Positions 47,071-55,257 of a stretch of DNA of 64,000 nucleotides are shown here, one piece after another; within the stretch, counting starts at the first letter, position 1; each line of letters starts with the position of its first letter. Origin of the DNA: Photorhabdus luminescens subsp. luminescens (GTDB lineage: Bacteria; Pseudomonadota; Gammaproteobacteria; Enterobacterales; Enterobacteriaceae); the NCBI RefSeq assembly GCF_001083805.1, contig NZ_JXSK01000002.1, forward strand, positions 248,001 through 312,000. The letters run 5' to 3'. The notes below the pieces were generated by a model. That model ran no database searches. It saw only the letters and a list, made by a program, of their open reading frames with translations, and was not told where the DNA came from. The translations under genes and the position numbers were made by a program.

Positions 47071-47760
47071 GTCATCGTTCCTTTATTATATTTGACATAG
47101 TAACCACTTAATTACTATTAAGGCATTATCTGAACAAATTGTTGTCTAAATTATACTTGGAATAACTTAATTATATAATATAGCACAACAATTACCCAGT
47201 CAAAAAGTGTATATTTATCTACGATAACATTATAAATAAAGTTATTATTTAGGTGATTTATTTTATCGGTTAAGAAATATTTTAAAAATTGAACGTACCT
47301 AACCTCTCAACTCATTAAGATTAATTGTCCATAAGACAGACGACTGAGTAAATAATGACAAGAGATCAAGTGAATTCGCTGAGCTAACTGAGTTGATGCC
47401 ATTCCCTGTAACTGAAAAGCTTAAGACGTTCATTAAGGTATTTCATACGGTTCCAATATCCCCAAAAATAATTAAAATTTTTGGACATTCTAGTATTCAT
47501 AAAAGAATATTTCTGAACATTTAATGTTTATTTTTGAACAATTGAAATTCATTTATGACCTTTTTGTCGTTAGACATAACATTTTCCATTTGGAGAATAT
47601 TTGGCTGTACTTAGCGGGGTTTAATGTCTTAGTACAGCTATTTTTTAGCATTCCGCCCCAGCGCGGACTCAGGGAAAAGGCTGTAACAATATAAAAATAT
47701 TAATTTGAAGAGAATATGAACATAGTGCCTTGAATAACCAAATTGAGAGGAAAAGAAGGA
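47071..47760. other. AT-rich gap upstream of the Nlp-like gene
   Basis: About 690 bp with no supportable gene. Short frames on the minus strand near 47390-47450 begin MKYLNERLKLF and stop after about 20 codons; they may be debris of a mobile element but cannot be assigned. Confidence 0.4.
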
Positions 47761-48018
47761 ATGATTGTAAAAAACGACTGGCGCCCGGCTGAGATTATTG
47801 CGGCATTAAAAAAACAAGGAACAAATCTTTCTACTGTTTCAAGAGAAGCGGGGCTTGCTCCATCCACCTTAAGTAATGCGCTGTACCGTCCGTGGCCCAA
47901 AGGTGAACGGCTTATTGCTGCCTCTTTAAATTGTGATCCTTGCGAAATATGGCCGAGCAGATACTTTAAATTAGTTGCCATTTTCAAAATCAACATGAAC
48001 TCTTCATATAAAAATTAA
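47761..48018 (+). CDS. Nlp/Ner-family DNA-binding protein (SfsB-like)
   Basis: An 85-residue protein related to E. coli SfsB/Nlp and phage Mu Ner repressors. The family core is NDWRPAEIIAALKKQGTNLS, EAGLAPSTLSNAL, RPWPKGERLIAASL and PCEIWPSRY, a lambda-repressor-like helix-turn-helix. The ATG at 47761 is chosen because AGAGG lies about 10 nt before it; the frame could start six codons earlier. After PSRY the tail (FKLVAIFKINMNSSYKN) differs from SfsB and may have been changed by a late frameshift. It is alone on its strand in an accessory segment, so its targets cannot be inferred. Confidence 0.8.
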   Translation: MIVKNDWRPAEIIAALKKQGTNLSTVSREAGLAPSTLSNALYRPWPKGERLIAASLNCDPCEIWPSRYFKLVAIFKINMNSSYKN

Positions 48019-48033
48019 TGAGAGGAAACTAAT

Positions 48034-48067
48034 TATCTGAAACTTTCCTCATGGAAAGTTTCAGATA
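48034..48067. repeat. Perfect 15-bp inverted repeat
   Basis: TATCTGAAACTTTCC-TCAT-GGAAAGTTTCAGATA, 15 nt after the Nlp-like stop codon. The stem is perfect, but the following sequence (TGATAATAAAATT) is not a T-run, so it is not a classical terminator on the plus strand. Confidence 0.7.
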
Positions 48068-48084
48068 TGATAATAAAATTAAAA

Positions 48085-48103
48085 CAGGGCTATTAACGCC
48101 CTG
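48085..48103 (+). terminator. Weak terminator-like hairpin downstream of the Nlp-like gene
   Basis: CAGGGC-TATTAAC-GCCCTG followed by CTTTGTT. With the 15-bp hairpin just before it, this may end transcription from the Nlp-like gene. Confidence 0.5.
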
Positions 48104-48231
48104 CTTTGTTATTGAGCTCTAGTTAAATTATATAAACAGGCCAATGCAGGATGTTTATCACCGGTTAATTTTTTGTATTGTGTTAACATTTCTCCCCATA
48201 TTCCTACTAATTCCGTAGATATCTTTTTATT

Positions 48232-49410
48232 TTATGATGTTAGCTGAGCTAAACCAGTGATTGCTTTTTCAAGATATTGACGAGGACAACCTAAATTTAT
48301 TCGGATAAACCCTTTGCCACTGTCGCCAAAACCCCATCCCATTGAAACGACTAGTTTGGCTTTTTGTAATAAGGCCTGCTGCAAAGCAGCATCATCCAAA
48401 CCTAAATCGCGACAATCCAGCCAAGCCAGATATGTCCCTTCCGCTTTGGTCATTCGGCACCAAGGAACGGCTGACGTTAAAGCCTGCTCGAACCAACAAC
48501 GGTTTTCCGCCAAATAATGCTGTAGTTCATCAAGCCATATATCCCCATGTTGATATGCTGCTGTAGCCGCAGCCATAGATAGCGCGTTGAATACATCGAG
48601 TCCATGAGCATTCAACCGATCGATAAAGGCATGTCGAAGTTCGGGATTTGGAATGAGAAAATTTGATATACGGAGTGATGAAAGCCCAAATGTTTTACTT
48701 GTTGAGGTGGCGGCAATGACATTGCTATGCCATTCACTCCCCAGATGCAGTATTGAGGTGAATTTTCCCCAAGGCAAAATTAAATCAGCCCAAATTTCAT
48801 CGGAAATTACCGTCGTACCGTACCTTTTGCAAAGCATTAATAACTGGAGCAGTTCGTCACTATCCCAACATCGGCCAGTAGGGTTATGCGGGTTACATAA
48901 CAATAGCAGAGGCGGTCTATGTTGCTCCAATATCTGTTCCAGATGATCATAGTCAATTTTGTAACCTTCTTGACTTTCAAGAAGCGGGTTTTCAATCATC
49001 ATTCTGCTGTTCATAGTAATAATTTTGGCGAATGAAGCATAATAGGGTCCTTGCACAACGATACCTTCCCCCGGTTTACTGAGCATCTGTATCAGTAAAG
49101 CCAATCCGGGTACGACGCCTTCTATCGACGTAAACCAATCGCGGTATAAGGTCAGTTTATGACGCCTCGAAAACCAGTCTATTGCTGATTGATAATAGTG
49201 ATCGTCACGTTCGCTATAACCAAAAATACCGTGGTCAATTCGAGAATAGAGTGTTTGCAAGACTTCTTCCGGGCATTGAAAATCGAAATCAGACACCCAC
49301 ATTGGAAGCAAATCAGCCTTATTTAAGGGCAAGTCACGATTTAAAAAGTCCCACTTAACAGAGCTTGTATTGTGGCGATCGATCATCTGGTTGAAATCAG
49401 GCAATTTCAC
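48232..49410 (-). CDS. MalY/PatB-family PLP-dependent C-S lyase
   Basis: A 392-residue fold-type I PLP enzyme of the MalY/PatB group, most of which are cystathionine beta-lyases. Motifs are LLPMWVSDFDFQCPEEV, GVVPGLALLIQMLSKPGEG, LLLCNPHNPTGRCW, SDEIWADLIL and the PLP lysine in AATSTSKTFGLSSLRIS, with the late Arg in FIRINLGCPR. It starts with GTG, 14 nt inside the end of the NhaC-family gene and with AAGGAAAC upstream, so the two are translationally coupled. MalY in E. coli also modulates MalT; nothing here suggests that role. A sulfur amino acid substrate is likely. Confidence 0.88.
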   Translation of the reverse strand: MKLPDFNQMIDRHNTSSVKWDFLNRDLPLNKADLLPMWVSDFDFQCPEEVLQTLYSRIDHGIFGYSERDDHYYQSAIDWFSRRHKLTLYRDWFTSIEGVVPGLALLIQMLSKPGEGIVVQGPYYASFAKIITMNSRMMIENPLLESQEGYKIDYDHLEQILEQHRPPLLLLCNPHNPTGRCWDSDELLQLLMLCKRYGTTVISDEIWADLILPWGKFTSILHLGSEWHSNVIAATSTSKTFGLSSLRISNFLIPNPELRHAFIDRLNAHGLDVFNALSMAAATAAYQHGDIWLDELQHYLAENRCWFEQALTSAVPWCRMTKAEGTYLAWLDCRDLGLDDAALQQALLQKAKLVVSMGWGFGDSGKGFIRINLGCPRQYLEKAITGLAQLTS

Positions 49411-50851
49411 TTTGGGTTTCCTTGTTATTCAGGGAGTTTTCCGTAGTGATTTTTGCGATACCGAAACCAGTAAAGCCATAAATGAGAGCCAGGAAGACAG
49501 CAGCATAGCACTGGATTGCCCAAGGTAGCAGTTCAAGCGTACTGACACCCAAGGTAGTCGCCATGTAAATACCAGCAGCAGTCCAAGGGATCAACGGTTC
49601 TATGACAGTACAGCCATCTTCTATTGTTCGTGACAGATTTTTATTATCCAGTCCCATCCGGCGATAAGCGTCTTTGAACAATTCTGCCGGGATAAGGAGA
49701 GCCAGCTTTCCGTTGCAGGTTGCGCCCGTTACCAGAATAGTTGTTACTAAGGTTGCAGCGATAAGTTGCCCGGTTGTGTGAACAACTTGTAAAAGCCGGT
49801 TAATGATGATGGTCAAGGCGCCAGTAAGTGCTAAAGCGCCGGCGAACGCGAATGCACAAAATGCAAGCAGAATGGTACTCATCATCGAGAACATACCACC
49901 ACGATTGAGCAGGCGGGAAACATCGCTAACGACTCCGGTGATGTTGTGTCCCTGGTCAGAGAACATCGAAAGATTGAAACCATCTATCAACGCATTAAGG
50001 CCCTGTTTAAGGGTGAGCCCCTGGAGACCTATGCCAAGTACAATAGCTAATGCACATGCAGCAAGCATGACGGGTATCACCGGACGTTTGGTTATTGCTC
50101 CCCACAAAACCAGTATCGGCGGCAAAATCAGCAATAAATTGAAGTGATACAGGCTTTCAAGGGATTGCACGATTTCTGTGACCTTTTCCGGTGTCGCCAC
50201 GTTACCGGTTAAGTTTGTATGACCCGCAATAAAATAAACAATAGCCGCTAAAACAAAGCCGGGAATAGTGGTATACATCAAATGTTGAACATGACTGTAA
50301 AGATCAGTATCGGCAACGATGGCGGCGAAGTTAGTTGAGTCAGATAGCGGTGAAATTTTATCGCCGAAATACGCGCCTGAAACAACCGCCCCGGCTGCCG
50401 CAGCCAAAGACACATCAAGGCCAGCGGCGACTCCCATAAGGGCAACCCCCACTGTTCCTGCTGATCCCCATGACGTACCGGTACAAACTGAGATAACGCT
50501 CGTGATAAAGAAAGCAGCAATAAGTATGTATTGAGGGCTAATCAGTTTTAACCCCCAATACATCATGTAAGGTATGGTTCCGCTGAACATCCAGGTCCCA
50601 ATTAACCCGCCTACGCAAATCAGGATCATGATCACCGGCATCGCTTTAGCCAGCTTTGCCACAATAGCATCGATAATGTCATTCCAGCGATAACCTTGCC
50701 AATACGCTAATGTCGCTGCTATTCCTGCTGATATCAGTAATAGGGATTCGATGCGTAAATTCAATTGACCATACCCAATAACCAACAGTAAAAGCATTGC
50801 TGCAATTGGCAGTATAGCGAGTCCCAGATTAAGCTTTTTCTTATCATCCAT
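49397..50851 (-). CDS. NhaC-family sodium-dependent transporter
   Basis: A 484-residue protein with about twelve membrane spans, of the NhaC antiporter family. Recognisable segments are SVCTGTSWGSAGTVGVALMG, VVSGAYFGDKISPLSDSTNF and TIEDGCTVIEPLIPW. Family members exchange sodium for protons or move organic substrates such as malate/lactate, and some are predicted methionine transporters. The overlap with a MalY-type C-S lyase gene suggests a sulfur amino acid or related substrate, which is inference. Confidence 0.87.
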   Translation of the reverse strand: MDDKKKLNLGLAILPIAAMLLLLVIGYGQLNLRIESLLLISAGIAATLAYWQGYRWNDIIDAIVAKLAKAMPVIMILICVGGLIGTWMFSGTIPYMMYWGLKLISPQYILIAAFFITSVISVCTGTSWGSAGTVGVALMGVAAGLDVSLAAAAGAVVSGAYFGDKISPLSDSTNFAAIVADTDLYSHVQHLMYTTIPGFVLAAIVYFIAGHTNLTGNVATPEKVTEIVQSLESLYHFNLLLILPPILVLWGAITKRPVIPVMLAACALAIVLGIGLQGLTLKQGLNALIDGFNLSMFSDQGHNITGVVSDVSRLLNRGGMFSMMSTILLAFCAFAFAGALALTGALTIIINRLLQVVHTTGQLIAATLVTTILVTGATCNGKLALLIPAELFKDAYRRMGLDNKNLSRTIEDGCTVIEPLIPWTAAGIYMATTLGVSTLELLPWAIQCYAAVFLALIYGFTGFGIAKITTENSLNNKETQSEIA

Positions 50852-51177
50852 ATTAAAATTCCAATTTCAGGTGAGTTGTTAAAACAGAATAATGAATTTA
50901 TTTCGAATGAGATGTGACAGATATTACTTGTTCATGTAATTGGTTTCATGAAGTGTAAAAATGTGACTTGTGTATCGATTTCTGATCTTGCTTATAATCC
51001 ATTGCCAGGCGTCAAAAAGTTTTTAAAGATAAATTAAGTAGAACTCGTATGGAGTATACCGGTTTATCTAAAACACCGGAAATTTAAAGATTATGATTAA
51101 GTAACTAGTCCTATTTAAACATTATACTTAACTTTCCTATAATAAAAAATTACATTAAAATAGATAGATATTCAACA
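50852..51177. other. Intergenic region, no gene seen
   Basis: About 330 bp of AT-rich sequence between the NhaC-family start and the decayed LuxR gene on the other strand. It should contain the promoter of the transporter operon; no clear motif was assigned. Confidence 0.4.
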
Positions 51178-51378
51178 ATGCACCTTATGTCAAATATCAC
51201 ACTACAATTCATTAACACATGGGAAAAAAGTCATGAACCGTGGGACGTAAAAAATAGTTCTCCATATTTTATCTACGTAATTCAGCAACAAAAGGATTTA
51301 TTCATAATATTGAGAAATTATTTGGTTGCAAAAAGCTTCATAATCATGAACTTCCTTGGGATAGGTATGAATGTGTAA
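51178..51378 (+). pseudogene. Decayed PAS4-LuxR family gene (N-terminal remnant)
   Basis: The first 30 residues (SNITLQFINTWEKSHEPW, then DVKNSSPYFIY) match the start of the product of 51633-52298 (CTISPQIINTMEISNEPW). The frame then drifts. In another frame the codons at 51339-51359 spell HNHELPW, matching YDHELPW of the intact copy, and a stop follows. A frameshift and loss of everything after about residue 60 make this a relic. It is 255 bp upstream of the intact copy, suggesting an old tandem duplication. Confidence 0.75.
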
Positions 51379-51632
51379 GATAATCAATTAACCAAAAAAT
51401 GTAATTTTAAACTAATAGATTGCTAAGGATTACTATATAACACGTTATTTTAAACATAATAAACAGGAAATTAAAACAATAAGTTAAATAATAAACAACA
51501 ATTCAGTCTTCCATAACATATAAACTAGAAAATTCTTATGAAAAAAGTCAATTTTATTGCTATATTCCAGAAAAAACCAGGGAATCCCAAAATAGGACGT
51601 TTATTTAATCTTCAAATTATCAAGGAGTTTTT

Positions 51633-52298
51633 ATGAAGAACTGCACAATATCACCTCAGATTATCAATACAATGGAAATAAGTAATGAACCTTGGGGAAT
51701 AAAAGATAGTTCTTCATGTTTTATTTATGGTAATAAAGCGTTAAATGCTATCAAAAATTTCTTACCATCATTTGATTACAATGGATTTTATGATCATGAA
51801 CTCCCTTGGGCCGGCGCTGAATTTGCAAAGGAATATATTCATCATGATCAAGAAGTAATGAAAAAAGGGAAAAAGATATGCTCACTTGAAACACATGTAT
51901 TTGGTAAAGAGCAAATTCTATCATCTTATTTTTGTGAAAAAATGCCTTTTTATCATGAAGATGGAAGTTGTATAGGCATTATATATCATTGTTGGAAGGC
52001 GAAGGACTATTCATTAACCCATCTGTATCAATATCATAATAAACTTCCTTCATCCATTTTACTCCAACCACCAACAGATCTTTTTACTGAGAGTGAATGG
52101 GATATTATTTTCCTTTTCTTACAGAAATACACAAGAAAGCAAATGGGAACAATATTGAACCTTGATCCTAGTGTAATTGAAAACCATATGACCAAGATAT
52201 ATCACAAAATAAATATTAATTCCACTCTTCAATTAGAAGAATATTGTCGAGTCAATAATCTCTATCACTATATACCTGAGAAATTTTTATTAACTTAA
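51633..52298 (+). CDS. PAS4-LuxR family transcriptional regulator
   Basis: A 221-residue LuxR solo with the PAS4-like sensor half (TISPQIINTMEISNEPWGIK, FYDHELPWAGAEFAKEYIHH, SLETHVFGKEQI, IIYHCWKAKDYSLTHLYQYH) and a C-terminal helix-turn-helix region (LFTESEWDIIFLFLQKYTRK, QMGTILNLDPSVIENHMTKI). The recognition-helix segment DPSVIENHM departs from the SYRTIEHYT of the copy at 46468-47070. There is no LuxI-type synthase nearby. CAAGGAG lies 6 nt before the ATG. Genes of this family are thought to sense host or bacterial signals in Photorhabdus; ligand and targets are unknown. Confidence 0.87.
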   Translation: MKNCTISPQIINTMEISNEPWGIKDSSSCFIYGNKALNAIKNFLPSFDYNGFYDHELPWAGAEFAKEYIHHDQEVMKKGKKICSLETHVFGKEQILSSYFCEKMPFYHEDGSCIGIIYHCWKAKDYSLTHLYQYHNKLPSSILLQPPTDLFTESEWDIIFLFLQKYTRKQMGTILNLDPSVIENHMTKIYHKININSTLQLEEYCRVNNLYHYIPEKFLLT

Positions 52299-52675
52299 AG
52301 GGATTATTCTACAGATTCAGTGGCTTTACTTCATTATGACACGCGTCACTGATCATGCCTGAGGTACGAACAGAATTTTCTTTTGTTAAACCCTCAGGCA
52401 TATTCAATATAATAAAAAATACCTATTTTATCACCACAAATAATTTTTAAATTAAAAATCCATCAAATTAATATAGATTAATTACAAATATAACAAACCA
52501 ATTCACTAAAACAGAAAATAACTTTAATGAATTGAATTATTTTAAATATATATTTCTACTATATTAAATTCGTTAATTTAATTCATATTAATTGATGATA
52601 AAACCCAATATTAACTATATAAAAACATTAAATTAATTTAAATAAAAACCTATTTTCACCCCTAATTTAATCAAT
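52299..52675. other. AT-rich gap with a long inverted repeat
   Basis: About 380 bp, very AT-rich, with no gene. ATGCCTGAGG (52355-52364) and CCTCAGGCAT (52392-52401) form a perfect 10-bp stem around a 27-base loop that can extend inward. It lies 57 nt after the LuxR-family stop and may be its terminator, although no T-run follows. Confidence 0.5.
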
Positions 52676-52702
52676 AAGATACCCAATAAATATGGGCATC
52701 TT
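52676..52702 (-). terminator. Probable terminator of mgtE
   Basis: On the minus strand AAGATGCCCA pairs with TGGGTATCTT (one G-U pair) around a 7-base loop, 11 nt after the mgtE stop, followed by ATTGATT. A weak T-tract lowers the certainty. Confidence 0.5.
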
Positions 52703-52712
52703 ATCGGTAATT

Positions 52713-53783
52713 TTAAACGAGTTCTGTCATCACTAATTTAGCTATTTCGAAATAGATAATCAGGCCTGTACCATCAATAAACGTGGCAATAAAAGGAGCC
52801 GATACAACAGCCGGATCAATAGAAAGCCTTTTCAATACCATCGGAATAATGGAAGAAACAATGGCACTCCAGAGGGTGATTGCAATGATGGCCAAACTGA
52901 CAGCAATAGTCACTTCAATACCGACACCTAATATCCAGGCACGGATAAGCGCAGCAAAACCTATCGTTACCGCAACTAAAAATGAAGCGGAAATTTCTTT
53001 ACGTAACACTGCCGATAGATTACGCAAACTCACTTCCCCCAACGCCATTGCTCTAACCAACGTTGAGGTAATTTGTGTCCCACTGTTGCCCCCAGTTCCT
53101 ATTAATAACGGGATAAAAAATGCTAAAGCAATTACCGCTTCCAATTGATCTTCAAATGCTTTCAGCACAGCACCAGTATAAGCTTCCGCAACAAATAGTA
53201 ATAATAACCACCCAACACGCTTACGCCATAATGTTATTGGGCTGGTACTCAGATAAGGCTGCTCCAGAGGTAAAGTTGCCCCCTGTAAATGAGCATCCAA
53301 CGTATTTTCATCTTCAATCAGCTCAGCAATATCCTGCGGTCGTAGCACCCCAACTAATTTGCCAAAATGAATGACCGGAACACTATCCATACCACTGTGA
53401 TTTATCAAACTATAAACATCATGACGCGGCTGCTCCGGTGATACGGAAAAATAGCTTTGCCTCATAATCTCTGACACAAATAAATCATCAGCTACAGTTA
53501 ATAATACTTTCACCGGTAATATGCCATTAAGATAGCCTTCATCATCAATAACATATAGGTAAGTTGGGATCTGTTCACCTTCAAGCTGATCAATTAAATG
53601 ACTTTTTACCGACAACACCGAATCAGCAACAGATACAGAAATGAAACTCTGACTCATATATGCGCTGACAGTAGCATCTTCATTTTTCAATCGCTGTTTC
53701 CGCTGCTGGTCAGCATTTATTTCATTAATAGAATGATTAGCAACCGCTAATGCATCCATTTTTTCATGGGATGTGATGTTCAT
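52713..53783 (-). CDS. mgtE: Magnesium transporter MgtE, short form without the N domain
   Basis: MgtE is a magnesium channel of the inner membrane gated by cytoplasmic CBS domains. The start at 53783 (MNITSHEKMDALAVANHSIN) follows AGGGA and gives 356 residues. After about 40 variable residues come two CBS domains (VSAYMSQSFISVSVADSVLS; SVPVIHFGKLVGVLRPQDIA), a linking helix and five membrane spans with the signature PLLIGTGGNSGTQITSTLVR and the ion-path Asp in FIDGTGLIIYF. Usual MgtE has about 450 residues with a superhelical N domain before the CBS pair; that domain is missing. An M-box riboswitch lies in the 5' leader. Confidence 0.92.
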   Translation of the reverse strand: MNITSHEKMDALAVANHSINEINADQQRKQRLKNEDATVSAYMSQSFISVSVADSVLSVKSHLIDQLEGEQIPTYLYVIDDEGYLNGILPVKVLLTVADDLFVSEIMRQSYFSVSPEQPRHDVYSLINHSGMDSVPVIHFGKLVGVLRPQDIAELIEDENTLDAHLQGATLPLEQPYLSTSPITLWRKRVGWLLLLFVAEAYTGAVLKAFEDQLEAVIALAFFIPLLIGTGGNSGTQITSTLVRAMALGEVSLRNLSAVLRKEISASFLVAVTIGFAALIRAWILGVGIEVTIAVSLAIIAITLWSAIVSSIIPMVLKRLSIDPAVVSAPFIATFIDGTGLIIYFEIAKLVMTELV

Positions 53784-53899
53784 GATATTGGTCCCTATTA
53801 CTGTTGTGAACTTCAAACAGCACTCACATAGGGGCGAAACCAGATGAGAGAATGCAATGACTATCTCTACGTCTCAGTTTTAGCACTATACAACGTATC

Positions 53900-54045
53900 C
53901 TGAATTATCAGAAAGTTACATGGGGATATACCTTGGTTCGATATATCCTGTCCTAATCTTGGGCGTCTCTCGACGTCGTCAGATCAGCAACCTGTGTTTG
54001 TATAGGAGCCTCGCCTAACGAGATACTGCACTTAGAATGCGGCGC
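53900..54045 (-). promoter_or_regulatory. M-box (ykoK) magnesium riboswitch
   Basis: The minus strand contains the M-box hallmarks in order: CGTTAGGCGAGGCTCCTATA (complement at 54020-54001), GTTGCTGATC and GACGTCGAGAGACGCC (complement at 53977-53962). The RNA folds around magnesium and switches off downstream expression when the ion is plentiful. It lies about 120-260 nt upstream of mgtE. Boundaries are approximate. The pairing with a magnesium transporter makes the call firm. Confidence 0.9.
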
Positions 54046-54135
54046 ATATTATAAGCAATAGTTGTCATAATTCAAAATTGAAATCGGGTTTGTTTAAGTT
54101 CCATTTAATTTATTGATGATAATAAAAAAATGGCA

Positions 54136-54262
54136 CATACCCGTTATCTTTCAAGTTGCCTCTTTGTTGGCTACACTCGTTCACCCCGGTCACATAGTTA
54201 GCTATGCTCCCGGGGATTCACTCCCTTGCCGTCGCGATGCATCTTGAAATCCATAGGGTATA
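54136..54262. repeat. ERIC repeat, full-length copy C (127 bp)
   Basis: Runs from CATACCC to GGGTATA, 127 bp, nearly identical to copy A through the core ATGCTCCCGGGGATTC and both arms. It lies between the mgtE leader and the end of the small lipoprotein gene. Confidence 0.9.
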
Positions 54263-54308
54263 GATTTTCACCTTTTGCCGTTTTAATGAGAATAATCCTA
54301 TGAAGGAA

Positions 54309-54641
54309 TTATTCATTTTCTGATCTCTTAGCTTCAATTTTTTCAACTTCAGCAATCAATTGGTCAGCGGTTTTACCATCCAGCAATTTATAGAACTTTT
54401 GTTTCGATTCCTTCATGTCACCATGAGCACCTGATTTAACCAAATCATTAAAATCGATACTATTAAACATAGCCGATTGAATTGATTCATCAAACTTCAC
54501 TTTTTTATCATCAGATAACACATCTCTTACTTTCTCAATGGAGGCTTTCAATACGATTTCATTAGAAGCATCAATTTTAGGTTGGCTATCACAACCAGCT
54601 AATACAAATCCTAACAAACAAACTACTAACAATTTTTTCAT
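54309..54641 (-). CDS. Small secreted lipoprotein (DUF6694-like)
   Basis: A 110-residue predicted lipoprotein. The signal peptide KKLLVVCLLGFVLAGCDSQ has a clear lipobox LAGC with Cys at residue 17. The mature part is hydrophilic and helical, beginning with a Ser/Asn/Glu segment and VREVLSD-like helices and ending EVEKIEAKRSENE. It resembles the DUF6694 lipoproteins, whose function is unknown. The ATG at 54641 is chosen because GGGGG lies 6 nt before it. It is flanked by two ERIC sequences in the same orientation. Confidence 0.8.
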   Translation of the reverse strand: MKKLLVVCLLGFVLAGCDSQPKIDASNEIVLKASIEKVRDVLSDDKKVKFDESIQSAMFNSIDFNDLVKSGAHGDMKESKQKFYKLLDGKTADQLIAEVEKIEAKRSENE

Positions 54642-54692
54642 ATTCATCCCCCACAGAATATTAAACAAGGGAATAATAACAGAAGCAGAAAC

Positions 54693-54729
54693 AATACCCG
54701 TTATCTTTCAAGTTGCCTCTTTGTTGGCT
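54693..54729. repeat. Truncated ERIC repeat, copy D (left arm only)
   Basis: About 36 bp identical to the left arm of copy C (TACCCGTTATCTTTCAAG continuing to TTGTTGGCT), after which the sequence departs abruptly. It has the same orientation as copy C, 556 bp away. Confidence 0.8.
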
Positions 54730-55062
54730 TTGTTATTTCTTCAACAGCATTAAAAAACGACTTTCTGCCTGCTAAATCCATCAGATGACTAAAACACCCG
54801 ACCAACCGACAACATAACAGGCCCAGATAAAATCGCAGCAATTGCCGATATTCAGATCAATAATGTAACTGGAACCATCACAATCCGCCAGAGAATTTGG
54901 CAAATTTAGTCTGCTATTTTCGCCAACCACTATCATAACTCTCCACCAAATGAGAATTATTTTCAACTCATAAAATGCCACTCAACTCATTGTTATTATT
55001 TAAAAATAGTAAAAAATAAAAATATTATTTACCAAAGTCACTAAAACCATTTGATTAATGTA
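54730..55062. other. Intergenic region, no gene supported
   Basis: A 66-codon frame on the minus strand (54981-54781) has no ribosome site or family resemblance and is not called. The right end carries the promoter and Fur box of the next gene. Confidence 0.4.
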
Positions 55063-55063
55063 A

Positions 55064-55084
55064 ATTGTTATCATTATCATTTTA
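55064..55084 (+). promoter_or_regulatory. Fur box overlapping a promoter
   Basis: The sequence GTTATCATTATCATTTTA is three successive hexamers of the NATWAT/ATTATC type bound by the iron repressor Fur. It overlaps a possible promoter TTGATT (55051-55056), 17-bp spacer, TTATCA (55074-55079). It precedes the binding-protein gene at 55258. Confidence 0.75.
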
Positions 55085-55257
55085 AGATTAGTATAAACAA
55101 ATGTGGACCCAATTAGATGTGCTCGTATTTGCGTTTATCGTCTCGCTTAACTATTCAATGGATAGCATATAAAGACTTGCTACTGCACTTTACGACCAAC
55201 CACAACTGTCAAATTATGTGGTTCAACCAAGAACGTTATTTATTCAAAGGAGGAATA

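Noticed and set aside
54781-54981. 66-codon frame on the minus strand upstream of the binding-protein gene
   Set aside because: No ribosome site, no recognisable domain, and it sits in the promoter-side gap of the opposite gene.
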